Source: Shewanella intestini (GTDB lineage Bacteria > Pseudomonadota > Gammaproteobacteria > Enterobacterales > Shewanellaceae). Taken from it: DNA of 64,000 bases. The stretch is from assembly GCF_018221465.1 (NCBI RefSeq), contig NZ_JAAIKR010000017.1, forward strand, positions 41,339 through 105,338, in the 5' to 3' direction. Under the pieces are notes generated by a model. It saw only the letters and a list, made by a program, of their open reading frames with translations. It was not told the origin of the DNA and did not search any database. A program made the position numbers and the translations under genes. Shown piece by piece: positions 56,732 to 64,000 of the stretch; the stretch's first letter is position 1; every line of letters starts with the position of its first letter.

Positions 56732-58399
56732 TTAAAACGATTCGCGTAATGGAACCGTTAGATTAAACACAAGATTTTCAGCTGAAGAGTCTTTATTATC
56801 AGCGCAGAAATAGCCTTCTCTCTCAAACTGATAAGCTTTTTCAACCGGCGCACTGACAAGCCCAGCCTCAACAACGCCTTGTTTTATCACTAGCGATTCA
56901 GGGTTTAACACTTCATCAATAGTGTCAAACTCAGCAGGGTTAGCTTCATTAAATAAGCGGCTATAAACACGGAACTCAGCAGCCTTAGCAGTTGTAGCCT
57001 CAACCCAGTGAATAACACCTTTAACTTTGCGACCATCTGCAGGGTTTTTCCCTAGCGTTTCATTATCGTAACTACAATAAACCGTGGTGACGTTACCTTC
57101 GGCATCCGTATCAAAGCGTTCAGCTTTAACGACATATGCATTACGTAAACGAACTTCTTTACCTAAGACTAAGCGTTTATATTTTTTATTTGCTGACTCT
57201 TTAAAATCCTCAGCATCAATATAAATCTCTTTACCAAAGGCAAGTTCACGCGTGCCCATCTCTTCCAAGTTTGGATGAACAGGCGCATTTATTGTTTCTG
57301 GTTCTGCATTAGGGTAATTTTCTATCACCAATTTAATTGGATTTAATACCGCCATTGCACGTGGGGCTGTAGCATTTAACTCTTCACGAATACATGCGTC
57401 AAGCATGGCCACTTCAATCATATTTTCTTGTTTAGTCACACCAATGCGCTGACAAAACTCACGAATAGAAGCCGATGTATAACCACGACGGCGAAGACCC
57501 GCTATCGTTGGCATACGGGGGTCATCCCAACCACTAACTAAATTACGTACCACAAGGTCATTAAGCTTACGCTTAGACATTAATGTGTATTCTAGGTTCA
57601 AACGTGAAAATTCATATTGACGAGTACGATTAGGTGCTTGGAAGTCGTCTAAATGATCTAACACCCAGTCGTACAAACGACGGTTATCCTGGAACTCTAA
57701 AGTACATAAAGAGTGCGAAATATTTTCGATCGCATCTGAAATACAATGAGTAAAGTCGTACATTGGATAAATGCACCATTTATCACCGGTTTGGTGATGA
57801 TGTGCAAAACGAATACGATAGATAACCGGATCTCGCATGCACATAAAAGGTGAAGCCATGTCGATTTTTGCACGTAGCGCACACTCACCTTCTTTGAATT
57901 CGCCTAAGCGCATTTTTTCAAATAAAGATAAGTTTTCTTCTACGCTGGTATCACGGTATGGACTATTTTTTCCTGGAGCAGTAAGCGTTCCACGATATTC
58001 ACGGGTTTCTTCTGCATTTAAGAAACACACATAAGCTAAGCCTTTATTGATTAGCTCAAGTGCATACTGATGCAAGTTATCAAAATAGTTCGATGAATAG
58101 CGAATTTCATCTGCCCACTGAAAACCGAGCCACTTAACGTCTTCCTGAATAGAATGAACGTAATCAATATCTTCTTTTTCAGGGTTAGTGTCGTCAAAGC
58201 GTAAATTACACTGACCTTGGTAATCTTTAGCAATGCCAAAATTTAAACAAATAGACTTAGCGTGACCAATATGTAAAAAACCATTTGGTTCAGGCGGAAA
58301 GCGGGTATGAACACTTGTATGTTTGCCGCTTTTTAAATCTTCATCGATGATATTACGTATGAAGTTACTTGGTCGAACTTCAGTGTCCACATCACTCAT
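56732..58399 (-). CDS. glnS: Glutaminyl-tRNA synthetase
   Basis: A 555-residue class Ib synthetase. HIGH is in [16 protein letters not shown], the KMSKS equivalent is LMSKRKL, and the glutamine-specific [10 protein letters not shown] and C-terminal anticodon-binding beta-barrels are present. It charges tRNA-Gln in the cytoplasm. It is monocistronic, preceded by the feoB terminator. Confidence 0.98.
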   Translation of the reverse strand: MSDVDTEVRPSNFIRNIIDEDLKSGKHTSVHTRFPPEPNGFLHIGHAKSICLNFGIAKDYQGQCNLRFDDTNPEKEDIDYVHSIQEDVKWLGFQWADEIRYSSNYFDNLHQYALELINKGLAYVCFLNAEETREYRGTLTAPGKNSPYRDTSVEENLSLFEKMRLGEFKEGECALRAKIDMASPFMCMRDPVIYRIRFAHHHQTGDKWCIYPMYDFTHCISDAIENISHSLCTLEFQDNRRLYDWVLDHLDDFQAPNRTRQYEFSRLNLEYTLMSKRKLNDLVVRNLVSGWDDPRMPTIAGLRRRGYTSASIREFCQRIGVTKQENMIEVAMLDACIREELNATAPRAMAVLNPIKLVIENYPNAEPETINAPVHPNLEEMGTRELAFGKEIYIDAEDFKESANKKYKRLVLGKEVRLRNAYVVKAERFDTDAEGNVTTVYCSYDNETLGKNPADGRKVKGVIHWVEATTAKAAEFRVYSRLFNEANPAEFDTIDEVLNPESLVIKQGVVEAGLVSAPVEKAYQFEREGYFCADNKDSSAENLVFNLTVPLRESF

Positions 58400-58505
58400 G
58401 GAATTCCTCTTGGCACTCTATAACAATATTTACAAGGAAGTGATGATCCTACAGATCATAAGCACTTACAACTACTGGAACGAAATTTTATCAATAAAAA
58501 GCAAT

Positions 58506-58527
58506 AAACCTAGCCGAAGCTAGGTTT
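58506..58527 (-). terminator. feoB terminator with UUCG tetraloop
   Basis: On the leftward strand a nine-base-pair stem AAACCTAGC / GCTAGGTTT closes a TTCG loop, an unusually stable tetraloop, followed by ATTGCTTTTT. The T-run is interrupted. Confidence 0.75.
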
Positions 58528-58555
58528 ATACCATTTATAGAACAACAAACAAATC

Positions 58556-60862
58556 TTAGTCGGTCACAATACGTACGCCTGGAATAATTTGTTGTGTTTT
58601 TAAGCCTTTTTTCTTCAGCCATGTATAGAACAGGAATAATGCAATGACAAATCCAGCTATCCAAGCCGATGATAATAATGGATGCTCACTGAAAGTCCCC
58701 ACTTGATACACAACAGTTGCGCTGCCATAAGCTAAACCAAACGTCCACAATGCAGCAAAGCGGGCCCATTTCATGCCAAACTCACCCACTAATGCACCTA
58801 CAGCAGCCACACATGGAGTATATAACAAGATAAAAATTAAGTATGAAAACACTGCAATTTGAGTTGGGAAACCGGCTTGCAAAGCACTAAATGTCGATTT
58901 ATCAACATCCAGTTCATTTGCAGCTTCATCAATGGTATCCATTCCGTCTACAGAAATGGCCAATGGATCGGTAACAGAAATACCAAACAAATTCTCAGGT
59001 ATTGTCGCTAATGCCTCAGAAAATGACTCTGAGATAGAAGCAAGCTCATCATCAGCTTCTGAACTGCTATAAAGACTATTAAGCGTGCCAACTACGGCTT
59101 CTTTTGCAAAAATACCAGTAATAATTCCCACTGTCGCAGGCCAATTATCTTGTTCAACGCCCATAGGGCTAAACAAAGGTGTAATTTGTTGACTAGCAAC
59201 ACTTAATACTGAAGCATCACTGTCTTCATGACCAAAACTACCGTCTGTTCCAATCGCGTTTACGAAGTTAAGCAATGTCACCACAATAACAATGGTTTTG
59301 CCCGCCCCAAAAATAAAACTTTTGGTTTTTTTAGCGGTGTTATTCAGCACGGTTTTGAGCTTTGGTTTCTCATAGCTTGGCAGTTCCATTACAACAGCAC
59401 TACTACTTCCAGGTAACAATGTACTTCTTAACATGAGTCCCGTGCCAACTGCAGCTAAAATACCGATGATGTATAACAAGAACACAAGGTTTTGCCCTGA
59501 CTCAGGAAAAAATGCCGCCGCAAATAAAGCATAAACAGATAAACGAGCGCCGCATGACATAAACGGCGCCATCATGCCTGTGACAATCCGCTCTCGTTCA
59601 CTGCCTAAAGTACGCGTAGCCATAATAGCAGGCACAGAACAACCAAAACCAACAATCATGGGCACGAATGCTTTTCCTGGTAAGCCAATACGACGCATTA
59701 ACCCATCGACGACAAAAGCAGCTCTAGACATATAGCCTGATGCTTCAAGTACAGAAAGAGCAAGAAACAAAGAGGCAATGACAGGAATAAAGGTCGCAAC
59801 CGTTTGAATGCCTTGACCTACCCCCCCTGCAACAATGGTAACGAACCAATCTGGTGAGCCCATTGACGCTAAGAAAACACCCAAATGATCAACAAAAATA
59901 GCGCCTATAGTGATGTCAAAAAAATCAATAAATGCACTGCCTAAATTAATACTGAACATGAACATTAAATACATGACAAATAAGAATATAGGAACACCTA
60001 ATATGGGATGCAAGATCACTCTGTCAATTTTATCAGTAATAGACACATGTTCATTTGCAATAACGGCATTTTCAAACACCTGCTGCACGAAATTGAAACG
60101 TGTTGTTGCAACCATAACTTCAATGTTTTCACCCGTTTGCTCGCACTCTTGGGTACATTGGCTAACAACATCTTTTAATGCGCTATTATTACAGCTACCA
60201 CAACCATTGCCATTACCCAGCATCGCTAATGCCCGACCACGACTTAAACTGGGTAAGTTAAGTTGCTGAGCACGGTGAACAAGTCGATTAACACTGGCTT
60301 CAATTAATTGATGGTAATCAAGCATAAGTGGTGCTTCACTGACATTACCATTTAGCAACTGCGCAACTTGTTCTTGCACCCGTTTAATATCATCAGGATT
60401 ACGTGAACTAATCGCAATTACTGGGCAGCCAAGCATTTGTGCCATTTTGGGCACATCAACTTCAATATTAAGCTTTTTAGCTGCATCAATTTTGTTAACA
60501 ACAACTATTAAAGGGATACCCAGTTCCCGCAATTGTGCTGTTAGGTATAGATGGCGTTCAATATTAGTCGCGTCAATTAAATTGATAATGCCATCAACGG
60601 GTTGTTCAGCAAGAAATTGCTGTGCAATTTGTTCATCTAAAGAACAGTCACAAGTACTACCAGCTGGCAGTAAATCATATATTCCCGGCAAATCGGTTAA
60701 ATCAATTTCTGTCTCATTTAAAGTAAATTGACCGGTTTTCTTTTCTACCGTAACACCAGACCAATTGCCTACTTTCTGATTAGAACCAGTAAGTGCATTA
60801 AATAGTGTTGATTTACCCGCGTTAGGGTTCCCAACTGTTACACAATGAAATTTCTTAGTCAT
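58556..60862 (-). CDS. feoB: Ferrous iron transporter FeoB
   Basis: A 768-residue inner-membrane Fe(II) permease. The N-terminal G domain has G1 GNPNAGKST, G3 DLPGIYDL and G4 VVNKIDAAKK; the membrane part has two gates, with the conserved cysteines in VGFGCSVPAIMATR and MAPFMSCGARL. Two features are unusual: a CDCSLDEQ insert in the G3 region and a cysteine-rich stretch GNGNGCGSCNN...CTQEC near residues 216-240 in the helical domain. It overlaps feoA by eight bases. Feo uptake matters most under anoxia, consistent with the respiratory genes in the window. Confidence 0.96.
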   Translation of the reverse strand: MTKKFHCVTVGNPNAGKSTLFNALTGSNQKVGNWSGVTVEKKTGQFTLNETEIDLTDLPGIYDLLPAGSTCDCSLDEQIAQQFLAEQPVDGIINLIDATNIERHLYLTAQLRELGIPLIVVVNKIDAAKKLNIEVDVPKMAQMLGCPVIAISSRNPDDIKRVQEQVAQLLNGNVSEAPLMLDYHQLIEASVNRLVHRAQQLNLPSLSRGRALAMLGNGNGCGSCNNSALKDVVSQCTQECEQTGENIEVMVATTRFNFVQQVFENAVIANEHVSITDKIDRVILHPILGVPIFLFVMYLMFMFSINLGSAFIDFFDITIGAIFVDHLGVFLASMGSPDWFVTIVAGGVGQGIQTVATFIPVIASLFLALSVLEASGYMSRAAFVVDGLMRRIGLPGKAFVPMIVGFGCSVPAIMATRTLGSERERIVTGMMAPFMSCGARLSVYALFAAAFFPESGQNLVFLLYIIGILAAVGTGLMLRSTLLPGSSSAVVMELPSYEKPKLKTVLNNTAKKTKSFIFGAGKTIVIVVTLLNFVNAIGTDGSFGHEDSDASVLSVASQQITPLFSPMGVEQDNWPATVGIITGIFAKEAVVGTLNSLYSSSEADDELASISESFSEALATIPENLFGISVTDPLAISVDGMDTIDEAANELDVDKSTFSALQAGFPTQIAVFSYLIFILLYTPCVAAVGALVGEFGMKWARFAALWTFGLAYGSATVVYQVGTFSEHPLLSSAWIAGFVIALFLFYTWLKKKGLKTQQIIPGVRIVTD

Positions 60863-61094
60863 TATTCGTTGTCACCTCAATGATGTCAGCAAGGTCTCGG
60901 CGCATGCATAATTTACTACCACGTAAGTCAAGTTCAACCCCTGAGCCCATTGGTGCTCGGCGTATAAACGTAAAATGAGTATTCGGAGTGATACCCATTG
61001 ATAAAAGCTTGCGCTTTACGGTTTGCGGAAGAGATAACTGCCCTATCTCGGCAATAATGGCACGATCACCGGGATTGAGTTCACTGAGTTTCAT
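60855..61094 (-). CDS. feoA: FeoA, SH3-like accessory protein of Fe(II) transport
   Basis: A 79-residue cytoplasmic protein with the FeoA fold: LSELNPGDRAIIAEIG, then LLSMGITPNTHFTFIRRAPMG and VELDLRGSKLCMRRDLADII. It is the first gene of feoAB and overlaps feoB. No feoC gene is found downstream. Upstream (61095-61407) is a 313-base gap with a weak Fur-like site and the ppiC terminator. Confidence 0.94.
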   Translation of the reverse strand: MKLSELNPGDRAIIAEIGQLSLPQTVKRKLLSMGITPNTHFTFIRRAPMGSGVELDLRGSKLCMRRDLADIIEVTTNND

Positions 61095-61184
61095 CGAACG
61101 TTCACCTTAAATTATTTAGATTAGTGGATTCTAACTGAGGCTGGCTGGCAAAAACTATACTTAGATCATACTTTGGATTGGTAA

Positions 61185-61199
61185 CGAGAATAGTTTTCA
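61185..61199. promoter_or_regulatory. Weak Fur-box-like sequence upstream of feoAB
   Basis: CGAGAATAGTTTTCA matches the Fur 7-1-7 consensus TGATAATnATTATCA at 10 of 14 positions and lies about 90 bases upstream of feoA. In AT-rich DNA such matches arise by chance, so this is only a candidate; Fur control of feo is expected from other bacteria. Confidence 0.3.
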
Positions 61200-61350
61200 A
61201 TTGTATTGACTATTATGACCAAAAAGAGATTGATATGACACCTCTAAGCAACAGAATTCATGCATTAAATTGTTACTTTGTATCAATTAGCAATTAATAA
61301 ATAAACGCTAAGCATTAAGCTAAATTAGTGAACCCTTGTATACATGAGCA

Positions 61351-61377
61351 AGAAAAGAGGTGACCAAAGCCACCTCT
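61351..61377 (-). terminator. ppiC terminator
   Basis: A seven-base-pair stem (AGAGGTG / CACCTCT, eight-base loop) followed on the leftward strand by TTTTCTTG, about 30 bases past ppiC. Confidence 0.78.
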
Positions 61378-61407
61378 GAGTATTCATCAACAATGATTCA
61401 ATGTAGA

Positions 61408-61686
61408 TTAACCACGGCTGGTCACTTCAAGTAAGTGGTAGCCGAATTGAGTTTTAACTGGTCCTTGAACAACATTGATTGGTGCACTAAAAACAACTTC
61501 ATCAAATTCTTTAACCATCATACCTGGGCCAAATGAACCTAGGTCACCACCTTGAGCGCCAGATGGACAAGAAGAATTTGCTTTGGCAATATCAGCAAAG
61601 TCTGCACCATTTGCTATTTCAACTTTTAATGCTTCGCATTTTTCTTCGGTATCGACAAGTAAATGTCTTGCTGTTGCTTGAACCAT
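61408..61686 (-). CDS. ppiC: Parvulin peptidyl-prolyl isomerase PpiC
   Basis: A 92-residue stand-alone parvulin without a signal peptide, so cytoplasmic. It opens with QATARHLLVDTEEKC and has the family motifs CPSGAQGGDLGSFGPGMMVKEFD and VKTQFGYHLLEV. It resembles E. coli PpiC (parvulin 10) along its full length. It is monocistronic with its own terminator. Confidence 0.93.
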   Translation of the reverse strand: MVQATARHLLVDTEEKCEALKVEIANGADFADIAKANSSCPSGAQGGDLGSFGPGMMVKEFDEVVFSAPINVVQGPVKTQFGYHLLEVTSRG

Positions 61687-61770
61687 GTTTATCTCCTGTT
61701 TGGATACGTTCTATCAATAAACACTGACACTATGACAAAATGATGTCATATTCCAGTGCTTTCATTGTTA

Positions 61771-63603
61771 TCAGTGCTTTTTAAGTTCAACTTCAATCCA
61801 ATCATTCACTTTTTGTTCCATCACAGCCATCGGCAATGAACCAGAAGTGATTATTTGATCATGAAAATGTTTTAAATCAAACTTATCACCAAGTTTAGTT
61901 TCAGCCTTGGCACGTAATTTCAATATGGTTAACTGACCTATTTTATAAGATAAGGCTTGGCCTGGTATTGCCATATAACGTTCGACTTCAGCACGAATAT
62001 CAGACTCAGCCATTGGTGAGTTGTCTTTCATATATTGAATAGCTTGCTCACGGCTCCATCCTTTTGCATGCAACCCCGTATCGACCACTAAGCGCATTGC
62101 TCTTAACATTTCATCTGATAGCTTCCCAAAGTATTGGTAAGGATCTTCAAACAACCCCATTTCAATCCCTAAATACTCTGCATATAGCGCCCAACCTTCT
62201 TCAAAAGCGGTATAACCTTTAAATTTTTGAAATTGTGGTATATCTTTTAATTCTTGTTTTATGGCAATTTGGAAGTGGTGACCGGGAGCGGCTTCGTGTA
62301 ATGAAAGAGTGGTCATTCCCCATTTAGGTTGCGCTTTTAAGTTGTAGGTATTGATGTAAAAAACGCCAGGTCTTGAACCATCAACCGCAGGTGATTGATA
62401 AGAAGCACCAGCAGCGGATTTTTCTCGAAAACGTTCAACAGGTTTTACAACATAGTCTGCTTTTGGCATTACATTAAAGTATTGAGGAAGGACAAGATTT
62501 ATCTTCTCTTTCAGGGCCATATAACCATCTACTAAATCTTGCTTGTCTGTAAAAAAGTATTGTGGCTCTGATGATAAAGAATCAAAAAAAGCCGTTAAAT
62601 CACCTTTAAAACCCACTTGAATTCGTACTTGGTCCATTTCAGATAATATTCTGCTAACTTCAGACAACCCAACGTTATGGATTTCGTCTACTGGCATTTG
62701 TGTGGTTGTATGCTTGTTAGCCAGTTGTTGATACCAAGCCCTACCATTAGGCAAACCAGACCAACCATCAGAACCGCGTGCATTAGGTAAATAAGTCCCT
62801 TTCACAAAGTCGCGCAAGTGTTGCAAACTAGGTAATAATTTTGACTCAATTAACTGAGTATAACTTTTCTTCAGCAATGCTTTATCAGTCTCAGAGAAAG
62901 ATTCAGGCATCATGTTAATAGGTGCATAAAATAAACTTTCAGGAGCACTTTCAACGAGCTGAGCATCCAATTGTGGAATAATTCGTTCTACTAATGTTCG
63001 CGGCAATACAACTTTGTTATCGATCCCCTGCTGCATCCTTTGTTCTGCACTGGCTATCCAATTAATAAATCCCGATAAACGTGATAGCCAATTTTGGTAA
63101 TCTTCTACTGTATTGAATGGTTGCGCACTTTCACCAGACCCCAACTGGACCATGGTAAAAACTGTACTATAAAATTGATTGATAGGTAAAAAATAAGCAG
63201 GATAAGCTTCACTTTTCAAATCCATATCTCTGTCGTAAATAAACATACTGTGGCTCAGTTTTAGCTCTTCAGTTAATTCTGAGGCATCAATTGTTTTTGC
63301 TTGTTTAAGGTATCGCGTATTAAGTTCATGTCGATGTTTTAAATAGGTTTCTGACAAGCTGTTACCAAATTTATCATTGTAAGTATTAACACCAACATAC
63401 GTAGCATAAATAGGTTCAAGCTCAAGAGTATCGTTGAAATACTGATCAACCATAGATAAATATTGTTCAGAAGCACTAACAACCTGAGGGGCTAACGGCG
63501 TTTGCGACTGTGAGACATTTTGCGTAGCAGTAACGGCATCATTAGAACATCCTTGAAGAGCAACCAAACTGCTAATGACTATCGCGATAGCTGACTTTTT
63601 CAT
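61771..63603 (-). CDS. DUF885 family lipoprotein, probable metallopeptidase-like
   Basis: A 610-residue predicted lipoprotein (MKKSAIAIVISSLVALQGCS, lipobox LQGC). The body is a DUF885 domain with the conserved HEAAPGHHFQIAIKQEL (about residue 436) and FEEGWALYAEYLG motifs, which together look like the HExxH-type zinc site and third ligand region of gluzincin-like peptidases; biochemical proof for the family is scarce. It also has the helical YLPNARGSDGW and LHAKGW motifs. Monocistronic. Upstream, 63604-63930 holds nothing recognised. Confidence 0.85.
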   Translation of the reverse strand: MKKSAIAIVISSLVALQGCSNDAVTATQNVSQSQTPLAPQVVSASEQYLSMVDQYFNDTLELEPIYATYVGVNTYNDKFGNSLSETYLKHRHELNTRYLKQAKTIDASELTEELKLSHSMFIYDRDMDLKSEAYPAYFLPINQFYSTVFTMVQLGSGESAQPFNTVEDYQNWLSRLSGFINWIASAEQRMQQGIDNKVVLPRTLVERIIPQLDAQLVESAPESLFYAPINMMPESFSETDKALLKKSYTQLIESKLLPSLQHLRDFVKGTYLPNARGSDGWSGLPNGRAWYQQLANKHTTTQMPVDEIHNVGLSEVSRILSEMDQVRIQVGFKGDLTAFFDSLSSEPQYFFTDKQDLVDGYMALKEKINLVLPQYFNVMPKADYVVKPVERFREKSAAGASYQSPAVDGSRPGVFYINTYNLKAQPKWGMTTLSLHEAAPGHHFQIAIKQELKDIPQFQKFKGYTAFEEGWALYAEYLGIEMGLFEDPYQYFGKLSDEMLRAMRLVVDTGLHAKGWSREQAIQYMKDNSPMAESDIRAEVERYMAIPGQALSYKIGQLTILKLRAKAETKLGDKFDLKHFHDQIITSGSLPMAVMEQKVNDWIEVELKKH

Positions 63604-63930
63604 TATTTTTATTCCTTTTATGCACGCTTAAATTAATACGGGCAATGACATGGTCCAAATGAGTCAAATTCACTTTATGCAGTAATCAACTAGAATTAAT
63701 GCAATAAATTAAACCTAATAGAGATTACTCACTTTTTTGTTTATAAATTTAAAACAAGATTGACAATGATTGTATCTGTCACGCTAAACTATCGAAACAG
63801 TTAAACAACTTAAATTGTTAGAAATATTTACAAATCCAATTCAAGTCACTTTCAAAGTTACGCCATTTGAAGTTAACACAACTGATTGACTATTAATGAA
63901 CGAGTAAAGTCTTGGATAATGCATTTATCT

Positions 63931-64000
63931 GTAGATGTAGATGTAGATGTAGATGTAGATGTAGATGTAGATGTAGATGTAGATGTAGATGTAGATGTAG
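63931..64000. repeat. Hexanucleotide repeat (GTAGAT)n running off the window
   Basis: At least 11 perfect copies of GTAGAT (70 bases) fill the end of the window and continue beyond it. An ATG at 63919 is in frame with the repeat and would encode MHLS followed by alternating Val-Asp; two other frames read stop or Arg-Cys. A six-base unit would not change frame if translated. No ribosome site of quality precedes the ATG, so the repeat is more likely intergenic. Confidence 0.97.

Noticed and set aside
61235-61297. A 20-codon open frame (MTPLSNRIHALN...) with a purine-rich stretch upstream, in the gap before feoA
   Set aside because: Too short, no homologue recognised and no context; chance frames of this size are common in AT-rich DNA.

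Overview
The window reads as chromosome from a low-GC, probably cold-adapted Shewanella. This rests on protein-level recognition rather than a database search: a periplasmic nitrate reductase operon of the napEDABC type, a tetrahaem flavocytochrome c of the fumarate reductase class with its own porin, MiaE, FabV, a Pla-1/cef-type lipase and a DUF3083 protein, combined with gene orders shared with Enterobacteria and Vibrio (folX-yfcH, ybbAP/tesA, psp-ycjXF-sap, tig-clpPX-lon-hupB-ppiD).

Layout. 1-3.2 kb: leftward napE-napD-napA-napB (napB cut by the window edge), preceded by a perfect FNR/EtrA-type palindrome. 3.6-8.5 kb: an RlmI/RlmK-like methyltransferase, an AI-2E/PerM-family exporter, folX and yfcH, and a LysR regulator. 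8.7-11.9 kb: the most accessory-looking stretch, with a 762-residue lipoprotein built from two kinds of internal duplication, then almost 1 kb of non-coding DNA holding a badly decayed IS30-family transposase. 12-21.8 kb: YbbAP-type ABC exporter, tesA, a DUF3083 protein, sohB, a VolA/Pla-1-type lipase and yciK. 21.9-34.3 kb: comEA-like gene, the phage-shock cluster (pspABC-ycjX-ycjF leftward from a sigma54 promoter, pspF divergent), sapABCDF and fabV. 34.9-40.4 kb: a divergent respiratory cassette with a tetrahaem flavocytochrome c leftward and porin, LysR regulator and DUF819 permease rightward. 40.5-50.1 kb: an AraC/GyrI-like regulator and the protein quality-control block ppiD, hupB, lon (sigma32-type promoter), clpX, clpP, tig. 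50.4-50.9 kb: tRNA-Pro, -Arg and -His in one operon with a strong GC-discriminator promoter. 51-64 kb: folD, cysS, ppiB-lpxH, miaE, a Yip1 protein, glnS, feoAB, ppiC and a DUF885 lipoprotein, ending inside a long GTAGAT hexanucleotide repeat.

Functional themes are anaerobic respiration (nap, flavocytochrome cassette, feoAB), envelope stress and peptide/polyamine transport (psp, sap), and proteostasis. Most of the window is ordinary core genome. The parts that deserve a second look are the flavocytochrome/porin/LysR/DUF819 cassette with altered substrate-pocket residues, the duplicated cysteine-patterned lipoprotein, SapD with a Walker A lysine-to-arginine change, FabV sitting where enteric bacteria keep FabI, and the two simple-sequence repeats. 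No CRISPR array, prophage, integron or toxin-antitoxin locus was seen.
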